Shown here piece by piece: positions 12,862 to 20,699 of a stretch of 37,877 bases of DNA (position 1 is its first letter; each line of letters starts with the position of its first letter). This DNA is from UBA4742 sp002403895 (GTDB lineage: Bacteria > Actinomycetota > Acidimicrobiia > Acidimicrobiales > Acidimicrobilacustridaceae). Below the pieces are notes generated by a model. It was not told where the DNA came from. It was given only the letters and a program-made list of their open reading frames with translations, and ran no database searches. The stretch spans positions 1 to 37,877 of the forward strand of contig DAISGD010000033.1 of NCBI GenBank assembly GCA_036823295.1. The letters are read 5' to 3'. Position numbers and translations under genes: made by a program.

Positions 12862-15252
12862 GTGATCGCCGACGACCTCGCCGGAAAGCGCCTGTTCATC
12901 ACCGGCACGACCGGCTTCTTGGGCACCGCCCTGCTCGAACGGTTGCTCCGCGCCGTGCCCGACTGCGAGATCGTTCTCCTGGTCCGACCCGGCAAGCGAT
13001 CGACCGTCGAGCAGCGAATCACCCGGGAGATCTTCAAGAACGACGCCTTCGACCGCTTGCGGGCCGAGTTCGGCAAGGACGGCTTCGCCGAACTGACCGC
13101 CCGGCGGGTGTCGGCCGTGGCCGGCGACGTGAGCACCGACGGGCTCGGCCTCGATGAAGCCGGGCGGGCCGCCCTGGCCAGTTGCGACGTGATCATCCAC
13201 TCCGCCGCCACCGTGTCGTTCGACTCGCCGCTCGACGGCGCCGTCGAAGTCAACCTGCTGGGACCCACCCGCGTCGCCGCCACCCTCAACGACCTCGGCG
13301 TCACCCCCCACCTGGTGGCGGTGTCCACCTGTTACGTGGCCGGCAACCGCCGGGGCAACGCCCCCGAGATCATGGTCAGCGACGACCCGTTCTCCGTCGA
13401 AATCGATTGGCGCCGCGAGGTCGAGGGTGCCCGCCGCGCCCGCAGCGATGCCGAAGCGACCAGCCGCACCCCCGAGATGTTGACCGACTTCCGCAAGGCC
13501 GCCCGCCGCGAGTTGGGGGCGGCGGGGACGCCGGCCCTGGCTTCCAAGACCGAGCAGCTCCGCGGCCGGTGGGTGAGCGATCGCCTCGTCGAGGCCGGCC
13601 GGGCCCGCGCCGCCTCGCTGGGCTGGCCCGACGCCTACGCCTACACCAAGGCGCTGGGTGAGCGGGCGCTGCTCGAAACCCAGGGGCCGATCCCCGTGAG
13701 CATCGTCCGGCCGTCCATCATCGAATCCGCGCTGGCCGAGCCCAAGCCGGGCTGGATCCGCGGCTTCCGAATGGCCGAGCCGGTCATCATCTCCTACGCC
13801 CGCGGGATGTTGAAGGAGTTCCCCGGCGTGCCCGAGGGCATCGTCGACGTCATCCCCGTCGACCTGGTCGTGGCGGCCATCATTGCCGTGGCCGCCAAGG
13901 GCCCCGACACTGATCCCACCACCGGCGAGGCGGTGCCCGAGGTCGTCCAGGTGGCCTCAGGATCGCAGAACCCGCTGCGCTATCGCCGGCTGGTGAACCT
14001 GGTGAGCGGCTGGTTCAAGGAGCACCCGCTGTACGACAACGACGGGCAACCCATTGTGGTACCCGAGTGGACGTTCCCCGGCCGGGGGCGGGTGCAGGAC
14101 CAGCTCACCCAGGCCAAGTCCATGCTCGAGCGGGCCGAGAAGATCCTCGGCAACCTGCCGCTACGAGGCAAGCAGGCCGAACTGAACGCCACCATCGAGG
14201 AGCGGCGCGAGGAGCTCGAACGGGCCCTCGGCTACGTCGAGTTGTACGGGGCCTACGCCGAGTGCGAGGCGGTCTACGGACTCGACCGGCTGCTCGCCCT
14301 GTGGGACGCGCAGACGCCCGAGGACCAGGCCACGTTTCTGTTCGATCCCCGGGCCATCGACTGGGACCGTTACGTCAGGGAGATCCACCTGCCGTCGGTG
14401 GTCGAGCACGGCCGGGTCAAGAGCACGCCCGGGGCGCGCACCGGCCCCAGCCGGGCCGACCGGCTGCGCAGCCAGGTCCTGTCGCCCGAGCGCCACCTGG
14501 CCGCCTTCGATCTGGAGAACACGCTCATCGCCTCGAACGTGGTGGCGTCGTACTCGTGGCTGGCCACCCGGCGCCTCCCCCCCGACGAGCGACTGCGCTT
14601 CGTGGCCCGCACCCTGGCCGAAGGCCCCTCCTTGCTGGCCCTCGACCGCAAGGACCGCAGCGACTTCCTCCGCCTGTTCTACCGCCGCTACGACGGCGCC
14701 CCGGTGGGTCAGATCCAAGAAGACGCGGCGGAGATGTTCAGCGAGCTGATCCTGGCCAAGTCGTTCCCGGCCGCCATCCGCCGGGTCCGCGAGCACCGCC
14801 GGCTGGGACACCGCACCGTGCTCATCACCGGCGCCCTCGACTTCGTGATCGACCCGCTGCGCCCACTGTTCGACGACATCGTGTGCGCTGAGCTCGGCGT
14901 GCGGGCCAACGGCACCTACAACGGCGAACTGACCAACGTGCCCCCCACCGGCGAGACCAGGGCTCAGGCGCTCATGGATTTCGCCGCGGCCAACGATCTC
15001 GACCTGCGTGAGTCGGTGGCCTACGCCGATTCGACCAGCGACCTGCCCATGCTCGAGGCGGTCGGCTTCCCGGTGGCGGTCAACCCCGAGACCCGGCTGG
15101 CGACGCTGGCCCGCAAGCGGGGCTGGCTGGTGGAGCAGTGGGCCAAATCGCCCGGGGCTCCTCGGGTGCTGGTCCCCATCGGTGGTCGCCGCCGCAAGCA
15201 CAGTGGGCTGGCCAATCCGTTGGTTCGTTCCCTCGGAGGCTCGACCCGATGA
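12862..15252 (+). CDS. Fatty acyl-CoA reductase (SDR) fused to HAD-IB phosphatase domain
   Basis: This is a 796-residue two-domain enzyme. Residues 1 to about 400 form an extended SDR of the NAD-binding-4/male-sterility type. They show the nucleotide motif FITGTTGFLGTALLE (12-26), DVIIHSAATVSFD, the serine region VAVSTCYVAGNRRG, and the catalytic Y-x3-K in DAYAYTKALGE (Tyr259, Lys263). Relatives reduce long-chain acyl-CoA or acyl carrier thioesters to aldehyde or alcohol. After a helical linker, residues about 545-770 form a SerB-like HAD-IB domain: FDLENTLIAS (Asp550, with Glu552 where a second Asp is usual), ITGALDFVIDPL, and YADSTSDLPMLEAVG. The Glu may weaken or alter phosphatase activity. 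GTG at 12862 is close to a -10 box and has only GTAGG nearby. It is the first gene of a four-gene coupled operon under TetR control. Substrates are inferred. Confidence 0.82.
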   Translation: MIADDLAGKRLFITGTTGFLGTALLERLLRAVPDCEIVLLVRPGKRSTVEQRITREIFKNDAFDRLRAEFGKDGFAELTARRVSAVAGDVSTDGLGLDEAGRAALASCDVIIHSAATVSFDSPLDGAVEVNLLGPTRVAATLNDLGVTPHLVAVSTCYVAGNRRGNAPEIMVSDDPFSVEIDWRREVEGARRARSDAEATSRTPEMLTDFRKAARRELGAAGTPALASKTEQLRGRWVSDRLVEAGRARAASLGWPDAYAYTKALGERALLETQGPIPVSIVRPSIIESALAEPKPGWIRGFRMAEPVIISYARGMLKEFPGVPEGIVDVIPVDLVVAAIIAVAAKGPDTDPTTGEAVPEVVQVASGSQNPLRYRRLVNLVSGWFKEHPLYDNDGQPIVVPEWTFPGRGRVQDQLTQAKSMLERAEKILGNLPLRGKQAELNATIEERREELERALGYVELYGAYAECEAVYGLDRLLALWDAQTPEDQATFLFDPRAIDWDRYVREIHLPSVVEHGRVKSTPGARTGPSRADRLRSQVLSPERHLAAFDLENTLIASNVVASYSWLATRRLPPDERLRFVARTLAEGPSLLALDRKDRSDFLRLFYRRYDGAPVGQIQEDAAEMFSELILAKSFPAAIRRVREHRRLGHRTVLITGALDFVIDPLRPLFDDIVCAELGVRANGTYNGELTNVPPTGETRAQALMDFAAANDLDLRESVAYADSTSDLPMLEAVGFPVAVNPETRLATLARKRGWLVEQWAKSPGAPRVLVPIGGRRRKHSGLANPLVRSLGGSTR

Positions 15253-15275
15253 AGGCGCTCCGATGAAGGCGCTCC
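15246..15275 (+). repeat. 14-bp tandem duplication across the stop/start junction
   Basis: The unit CGATGAAGGCGCTC occurs twice head to tail (15247-15260 and 15261-15274), with one matching base on each side. The first copy holds the reductase stop overlapping an ATG (ATGA); the second holds the true start of the dehydrogenase. The duplication seems to have split an ancestral 4-bp overlap. Confidence 0.9.
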
Positions 15276-16471
15276 AGTTCGAACGCAACGTGGCCCGCTA
15301 CGCGGCGGCGATGCTGGCCGGTCGGGCCGTTCCCGGCGCCGGAGCCCGGGTGGGGCCGCTGCGGCTGCGCGACATCGATCCACCGCGCCTGCCGGGGCCC
15401 GACTGGGTGTACCTGCGGCCCCGGCTCTCGGGGATCTGCGGCAGCGATCTGTCCACCATCGACGGGACCTCGTCGCGCTATTTCGAGCCGATCGTGTCGT
15501 TCCCCTTCGTGCCCGGTCACGAAGTGGTGGCCGACCGCGAGGGCACCGACGGCACCGACCGGGTCGTGCTCGAACCGGTGCTGGGCTGCGTGACCCGCAA
15601 CATCGATCCGGTATGTGTGGCCTGTGCCCGCGGCGATTTGGGCAACTGCGAGCGCATCGCCTTCGGTGATCTCGAACCGGGTCTGCAGACCGGCTTCTGC
15701 TGCGACACCGGCGGCGGATGGTCGACCCTCATGGTGGCCCACCCCAGCCAGATCCACCCCGTGCCAGCCGACATGAGCGACGAGGCCGCGGTCATCGTCG
15801 AGCCCACCGCCTGCGCCGTCCACAGCGCACTGGCCGCCGGGGTCAGCGAGGGCGACACCGTGGTGGTGATCGGCTCCGGCACCCTCGGGTTGTTGACCAT
15901 CGCGGCGCTGCGGGCCCACACCTCGGCGGGCATCATCATGGCCACGGCCAAGTATCCGGCCCAACAGGAACTGGCTCAGGCGCTGGGCGGCACGCAGGTG
16001 ATCGAACCGAATGAGCTGAAGCGGGCCGTGCGCCGTACCACCGGCACCCTGGCGCTCGGTGACGGGGACATCGACCGGCTGGCCGGCGGCGCCGACGTCG
16101 TCATCGACTGCGTGGGCAGCGAGGCGAGCATCACTGAAGCCTTGGCCGTCGTCCGTCCCAGGGGACGCGTCGCCATGGTGGGCATGCCCGGCCACGTGCA
16201 CCTGGACCTCACCGGGCTGTGGCAGCGCGAGATCACCCTGTTCGGGTCCTACGCCTACGGCACCGAGACGCTGGCCGACGGCACCCGCCGGCGCACGTTC
16301 GACCTCGCCTTCGATCTCGTGCGCGCCGCCGACCTCGGTCGTCTGGTGAGCGCCACCTATCCCCTCGCACGGTTCGGCGACGCCGTCGCCCACGCCGCCG
16401 GCGCCGGCCCCCGCGGCGCCGTGAAGATCGCCTTCGACCTCCGCAACGAGAAAGAGCGCACTCGTGCCTAG
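15263..16471 (+). CDS. Zinc-type alcohol dehydrogenase (MDR superfamily)
   Basis: This is a 402-residue medium-chain dehydrogenase/reductase. Catalytic zinc ligands appear as Cys59 in SGICGSDLS and His86-Glu87 in VPGHEVVAD. The structural-zinc lobe has Cys118, Cys121 and Cys129 (VCVACARGDLGNCE). The Rossmann motif is VVVIGSGTLGLL (about 202-213), and EPTACAVHSAL precedes it. An N-terminal extension of about 35 residues before the usual fold start and a Cys109 are unusual. The ATG at 15263 gives MKALQFERN, a normal MDR start; the earlier ATG at 15249 is out of frame and belongs to the duplicated copy. Its end overlaps the next gene by 8 bp. In this operon it may interconvert the alcohol and aldehyde made by the reductase, by inference. 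Confidence 0.83.
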   Translation: MKALQFERNVARYAAAMLAGRAVPGAGARVGPLRLRDIDPPRLPGPDWVYLRPRLSGICGSDLSTIDGTSSRYFEPIVSFPFVPGHEVVADREGTDGTDRVVLEPVLGCVTRNIDPVCVACARGDLGNCERIAFGDLEPGLQTGFCCDTGGGWSTLMVAHPSQIHPVPADMSDEAAVIVEPTACAVHSALAAGVSEGDTVVVIGSGTLGLLTIAALRAHTSAGIIMATAKYPAQQELAQALGGTQVIEPNELKRAVRRTTGTLALGDGDIDRLAGGADVVIDCVGSEASITEALAVVRPRGRVAMVGMPGHVHLDLTGLWQREITLFGSYAYGTETLADGTRRRTFDLAFDLVRAADLGRLVSATYPLARFGDAVAHAAGAGPRGAVKIAFDLRNEKERTRA

Positions 16472-18059
16472 ACCTGGATTCGTCCTCGACGTGGATCGGG
16501 CGACCCCGCCTGTCCTGTTCCACCACGGTGAGAACTTCAAGCTGGAGAAGCTGCCGCCCGGGCGCTCGCGCATCATCTATCCGGGCGAGCCCCTCGAGCC
16601 GCTGGACGACATCGAGGGCGCCATCCATCACGCCCTGCTCAATCCCCACGGCGACTCCGAACCGCTCCCCGCCCTGTTGCGCCCGGGCATGCGCCTCACC
16701 ATCGCCTTCGATGACATCTCGCTGCCGCTGCCGCCCATGAAGCGTCCCGACATCCGACAGCGCATCATCGAACAGGTCCTCGATCTGGCCGCCGCGGCGG
16801 GCGTGGACGACGTCGAGCTCATCGCCGCGCTTTCCCTGCACCGACGCATGACCGAGGACGAGCTCCGCCACGCCGTCGGCGACCGGGTCTATGACGCCTT
16901 CGCCCCCCACGGCCTGCTCTACAACCACGACGCCGAAGATCCGGACAACCTCACCTTCATCGGCACCACCGACCAGGGCGAAGAAGTCGAGATCAACAAG
17001 CGGGCGGCCGAGAGCGACCTGCTCGTGTACGTCAACATCAACATCGTGTCGATGGACGGCGGCTGGAAGAGCACCGCCACCGGCTTGTCGAGCTACCGCA
17101 GCCTGCGCCACCACCACAACGTCAAGACCATGCAGCACTCGAAGTCGTTCATGGACCGCCACGCCTCCGAACTGCACTCGTCCAACTGGCGCATGGGCAA
17201 GGTGTTGCGGGCATCCGGCGTGAAGGTGTTCCAGATCGAGACCACCGTCAACAACAACGTGTTCGGGACCGAGGGCCCCATGAGCGTGCTGCAAAAGCGC
17301 GAATGGGAATGGACCACGCGTGACCGGATGACGTTCCTGGGCATGAAGGCGGGGCTGGACCGCATGTCGGCCCGTACCCGGCGGTCGATCTTCCAAGGGT
17401 GGCGGGCCCCGCACCAGATGACGTCGGTGCAGGCCGGCGAGGTGGAAGCCGTCCACGAGGTCACCACCGCCAACGTGTTCAAGCAGCACCTCGTTCCCGT
17501 CGAGGGCCAGACCGACATCCTCACCATGGGGCTGCCCTACATCTGCCCGTACAACGTGAACTCGATCATGAACCCGATCCTGGTCATGTGCCTGGGACTC
17601 GGCTACTTCTTCAACCTCTACCGGGGAAAGCCGCCAGTGCGCGAGGGCGGCGTGCTGATCATGAGCCATCCCACGCCGTGGGAGTTCCACCCGGTGCATC
17701 ACCCCAGCTACATCGATTTCTTCGAGCAGGTGCTGGCCGATACGACCGACCCGATCGAGATCGAGGCGAAGTACGAAAAGCAGTTCGCCGAAGACGAGTG
17801 GTACCGCCATCTGTACCGGACGTCGTACGCCTACCACGGCGTGCACCCGTTCTACATGTGGTACTGGGGCGCCCACGCCATGCAGCACCTCGGTCAGGTG
17901 ATCATCGTGGGCGGCGACGTGCGAGCGGTCCGCCGCCTCGGGTTCAAGCCGGCCTCCACGCTGCAGGACGCGTTGGAGATGGCGTCGGACACCGTCGGGC
18001 GCGACGCCACCATCACCCACCTCCACAACCCGCCCATCCTCATGGCGGACGTGACGTGA
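16464..18059 (+). CDS. LarA-like DUF2088 domain protein
   Basis: This 531-residue protein resembles lactate racemase LarA, an enzyme that uses a covalent nickel-pincer cofactor for hydride transfer at 2-hydroxy acids. Matching segments are RPGMRLTIAFDDISLP (73-88), SLHRRMTEDELR (124-135, His126 fitting LarA His108), LLYNHDAEDPDNLTFIGTT (151-169), and GGWK (199-202, Lys202 fitting the cofactor-binding Lys184). HHH at 216-218 puts a His 16 residues after that Lys, as LarA His200 is. The second catalytic His (LarA His174) would fall near residue 192, where NINI is found, and the DxTR motif reads DDISL. The reaction is therefore likely different from simple racemisation. C-terminal GGDVRAVRRLGFKPASTLQDAL is LarA-like. 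The GTG at 16464 overlaps the previous stop by 8 bp; no larB, larC or larE is in the window. Confidence 0.68.
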   Translation: MPRPGFVLDVDRATPPVLFHHGENFKLEKLPPGRSRIIYPGEPLEPLDDIEGAIHHALLNPHGDSEPLPALLRPGMRLTIAFDDISLPLPPMKRPDIRQRIIEQVLDLAAAAGVDDVELIAALSLHRRMTEDELRHAVGDRVYDAFAPHGLLYNHDAEDPDNLTFIGTTDQGEEVEINKRAAESDLLVYVNINIVSMDGGWKSTATGLSSYRSLRHHHNVKTMQHSKSFMDRHASELHSSNWRMGKVLRASGVKVFQIETTVNNNVFGTEGPMSVLQKREWEWTTRDRMTFLGMKAGLDRMSARTRRSIFQGWRAPHQMTSVQAGEVEAVHEVTTANVFKQHLVPVEGQTDILTMGLPYICPYNVNSIMNPILVMCLGLGYFFNLYRGKPPVREGGVLIMSHPTPWEFHPVHHPSYIDFFEQVLADTTDPIEIEAKYEKQFAEDEWYRHLYRTSYAYHGVHPFYMWYWGAHAMQHLGQVIIVGGDVRAVRRLGFKPASTLQDALEMASDTVGRDATITHLHNPPILMADVT

Positions 18060-19075
18060 GTTCGTCGGACCGGTCGAGGAAGGCCAACGGCGAGCGCATC
18101 GCCGAGTTGGCCCGACGCATCCCGGTCAACCGGTCGACCGTGACCGCCGCCGGCCGCCTGAGCACCGCCGCCGCCCTGCGCCGAGTGCCGTTCCCCCTGC
18201 GCCCACCCACCGTGCCCGGCGGGGTCGTGGTACCCACACCCAAGAGCACCCTCGGGGCCAACTACGACACCGAGTGGGCCCGCCGCTACCCGGCCCGGAT
18301 GGCCCGGGTGCTGATGCTGGAAGGCGTGGTGAAGCCGGCCATGCAGGTGCTGGCCGCCCCCACCCTGCGCGGCCTCGACCGGCTCACCGACCTCGAGGGG
18401 CCGGCCGTCTTCGCCGCCAACCACCACAGCCACGTGGACACGCCGCTGGTGCTGTCGTCCATCCCCGAGCCCTGGCGTCACCACATCGTGATCGGCGCCG
18501 CCGCCGACTACTTCTTCGGCAACAGGCTCACCGCCCCGCTCTCGGCCTTGGTCATCGGCGCCATCCCCATCGAACGCACCAAGGTGGGACGCAAGTCAGC
18601 CGACGATGCCGCGGCGCTCATCGATGAGGGCTGGAGCATGCTCATCTTCCCCGAAGGCGGGCGCAGCCCTGACGGTTGGGGCCAAGAGTTCCGGGGCGGA
18701 GCTGCCTACCTGGCGTTGCGCTGCGGCGTTCCCGTGGTGCCGATTCACGTCGAGGGCACCGGCCGCATCCTGCGCAAGGGCCGCTCGGTCCCCCGTCGCT
18801 CGTCGACCACCATCACGTTCGGACGGCCGCTGCGCCCGACCGAGGACGAGGACTCCCGCCGCTTCGCCGCCCGCATCGAGGCCGGGGTGGCAGCCTTGGC
18901 CGACGAGGACGCCACTGATTGGTGGCAAGCCCGCAAGCGCGCCTATGCGGGCGAGTCTCCGTCACTCCAGGGGCCGGAACTGGGCGCCTGGCGCCGCACG
19001 TGGGCCCTCGGTGACCGTGGCCCCAGGCGCGGGCGGACCACGAAGACCCGCTGGCCCGACCTCGACGAACACTGA
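18056..19075 (+). CDS. PlsC-like 1-acylglycerol-3-phosphate O-acyltransferase
   Basis: This is a 339-residue acyltransferase of the LPLAT/PlsC family, acting at the membrane to move an acyl group onto a lysophospholipid or related acceptor. The catalytic NH-x4-D box is NHHSHVD (122-128). The substrate-binding motif is FPEGGRS (about 199-205), followed by GVPVVPIHVEGTG. About 110 residues precede the first motif, more than in simple PlsC, including an amphipathic stretch RMARVLMLEGVVKPAMQVLA that may touch the membrane. The C-terminal tail is Arg/Lys-rich. GTG at 18056 overlaps the preceding stop (GTGA), fixing the start. As the last gene of the operon it likely esterifies the lipid product of the upstream enzymes; the acceptor is not known. 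Confidence 0.85.
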   Translation: MSSSDRSRKANGERIAELARRIPVNRSTVTAAGRLSTAAALRRVPFPLRPPTVPGGVVVPTPKSTLGANYDTEWARRYPARMARVLMLEGVVKPAMQVLAAPTLRGLDRLTDLEGPAVFAANHHSHVDTPLVLSSIPEPWRHHIVIGAAADYFFGNRLTAPLSALVIGAIPIERTKVGRKSADDAAALIDEGWSMLIFPEGGRSPDGWGQEFRGGAAYLALRCGVPVVPIHVEGTGRILRKGRSVPRRSSTTITFGRPLRPTEDEDSRRFAARIEAGVAALADEDATDWWQARKRAYAGESPSLQGPELGAWRRTWALGDRGPRRGRTTKTRWPDLDEH

Positions 19076-19090
19076 TTCGTTGTGAGCCTG

Positions 19091-19128
19091 CCGAACCGGC
19101 GTAGGAAACGGGTGCCAGGGCGGCCGTT
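19091..19128 (+). repeat. Dispersed repeat, copy 1 (core CCGAACCGGCGTAGGAAACG)
   Basis: This 38-bp element matches the copy at 34891-34928 with 4 mismatches, including a perfect 20-bp core. It lies just after the acyltransferase stop and before the lipoprotein start I prefer. The element is non-coding at its other sites. Confidence 0.8.
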
Positions 19129-19150
19129 GCATACGCCGGTAGGGGGTGGG

Positions 19151-20146
19151 GTGGGGACCCTCGGCCCGCGGGGTGTCGTCGTCGTCCTGGCGGTGGCGGT
19201 CCTCCTGGGGGCCTGCGGCACGAACCACGACCCCGTCCGCGCCACGACCACTGAGGCGCGGTCGAATCCGACGGATCCGAGCGTCACCTCCGGCACGGCG
19301 CCGGCCGCGCCGACGACCCCGAGCCTGTCGGCTGTCGGTGGAGTGATCCACACGGCCATCACCCTGGTGGACCCGACCCGCGGCACCGTCGCCCGCCCCC
19401 CGGTGCCGGCCTCAAGCCAGCGCGTGCTGCGGACCACCATCCGTCGGCCGGCGTCGGGAGCCGGGCCGTGGCCGCTGGTGGTCTTCGGCCACGGCTTCGA
19501 CATCTCGGCCGACGCCTATGCCACCTTGCTCGACTCGATCGCCCGGGCCGGCTTCGTGGTCGCCGCGCCGGAGTTCCCCGGCTCGTCGACGGCCCTGCCG
19601 GGCCAACCCGACGAGCACGACGTCGACGCCGAGCCCTGCGACCTGCGCTTCGTCGCCGACCGGGTGCAGGCCGCCTCCACCCAGCCGGGTGAGCTCGCCG
19701 GGATCGTGCGGCCCGGCCCGATCGCCCTGGCCGGCCAGTCCGACGGGGCGACAGCGGCCGCGTTCGCCACCCTGGTCCCTGCCGCCTGCCCGGGACCGGC
19801 CGTCACCTCGGTGGTGGCCTTCTCGGCCAAGCCGGTGGCCGGTACCGCCATCGACCCGACCGTCGCCGCGGCGCGCCCGGCGCTGCTGGCGGTCACCGGC
19901 AGTGCCGACACGGTCAATCCCGCCTCCAACACGGAGACCTTGTACCGGCAGTGGCCCGGTCCGGCATGGTTGTTGACCAGCCTCGGCGATTCGCACCTCG
20001 GACCGTCCACTGATTCCCCGCGCCATACCACCATCACCGCCGTGGTCATCGATTTCCTGCGCGCCACGCTGGGTGCGGACCCGATGGCGGAGTACGCCAT
20101 CGCGGCCGACGCCCACCTCGCCGGGCTCACCCTCGCCCAACGCTGA
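19151..20146 (+). CDS. Lipoprotein, alpha/beta hydrolase
   Basis: This is a secreted lipid-anchored hydrolase of about 331 residues. After the start there is a short Arg-containing n-region, a hydrophobic run and the lipobox LLGAC, so Cys is lipidated and the protein faces outside. A Thr/Ser/Pro-rich spacer follows. The catalytic fold shows the oxyanion motif VVFGHGFD, the nucleophile elbow AGQSDGATAA (Ser in GQSDG), a later acid in TGSADTVNP and His in LGDSHLGPS. This is similar to the dienelactone/PET-hydrolase-like extracellular lipases or esterases of actinobacteria. I chose GTG 19151 because AGGGGG stands 4-5 bp upstream and the longer frame from GTG 19082 would run through a repeat element that is intergenic elsewhere. 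The substrate is unknown. Confidence 0.72.
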   Translation: MGTLGPRGVVVVLAVAVLLGACGTNHDPVRATTTEARSNPTDPSVTSGTAPAAPTTPSLSAVGGVIHTAITLVDPTRGTVARPPVPASSQRVLRTTIRRPASGAGPWPLVVFGHGFDISADAYATLLDSIARAGFVVAAPEFPGSSTALPGQPDEHDVDAEPCDLRFVADRVQAASTQPGELAGIVRPGPIALAGQSDGATAAAFATLVPAACPGPAVTSVVAFSAKPVAGTAIDPTVAAARPALLAVTGSADTVNPASNTETLYRQWPGPAWLLTSLGDSHLGPSTDSPRHTTITAVVIDFLRATLGADPMAEYAIAADAHLAGLTLAQR

Positions 20147-20203
20147 GTCCGCCTTCGCTCCCAGCGGCACGAGGCGGAGTACGCCCGGGAGGCAGGAAGA
20201 CCG

Positions 20204-20515
20204 TCAGTCGTTGAAGGTGGACGTCTCGAGGAAGAACTCGATGGTCTTGGTGTCTGCGAGGTCCATGACCGGCACGATCTCCCACGTATACCAAGCGCCG
20301 AACTTCGCCGCTGCGTCCGCTAGGGCGAGCACATTGTCGCTCTCGCTGATCGCACAACCGCCACTCCCGTCGGCCTTGGCGACGAAAGCGATCATCTTCT
20401 CGCCCTCCGGCACGGACCACCGACCAAAGGCCTCGAGGATCTTCTTTCCTTCAGCGACTCGCTCAGCCGGGCTTTCAGACCCATCGCGAAGCGTCCATGT
20501 CGTCATGAACATCAT
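20204..20515 (-). CDS. Small DUF3303-like protein
   Basis: This 103-residue protein starts MMFMTTWTLRDG and contains SPAERVAEGKKILEAFGRW, EKMIAFVAKADGSGGCAISE and WEIVPVMDLADTKTIEFFLE. The pattern of a short beta-strand start, a helical middle and a final strand ending near VVPV resembles the DUF3303 or EthD-like small alpha/beta-barrel proteins. Function is not known. Start ATG at 20515 has GGGGGG about 4 bp upstream; the eight-residue extension to 20539 lacks a site. It stands alone, convergent with the lipoprotein gene. The upstream 184 bp (20516-20699) hold an AT-rich patch and a small palindrome GTGTTCACAC at about 20579-20588, possibly regulatory. The family match is moderate. Confidence 0.6.
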   Translation of the reverse strand: MMFMTTWTLRDGSESPAERVAEGKKILEAFGRWSVPEGEKMIAFVAKADGSGGCAISESDNVLALADAAAKFGAWYTWEIVPVMDLADTKTIEFFLETSTFND

Positions 20516-20699
20516 GTTTCCCCCCGTCACGCTCCCCACGGATTTCGTGGCAGCGCGCCACCCGATACTAGTTCAAAGTGTTCACACGAGTCCCCTGGTT
20601 CTGGTCGCCTCTACATGCATCATATTCTAGGGTGCGGCAACGCGGTCGATCGGAGGGGGGAGCGTCCCGGCTTGATCTGACGCCGGTTGGCTAGGGGCG

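Noticed and set aside
12862..15252. Long minus-strand frame 14161-15288 opposite the reductase/HAD gene
   Set aside because: It mirrors the codon pattern of the plus-strand gene and has no recognisable motif.
19082..19150. N-terminal extension of the lipoprotein from GTG 19082
   Set aside because: It would translate a repeat element that is intergenic elsewhere; GTG 19151 has a ribosome site and a complete lipoprotein signal.
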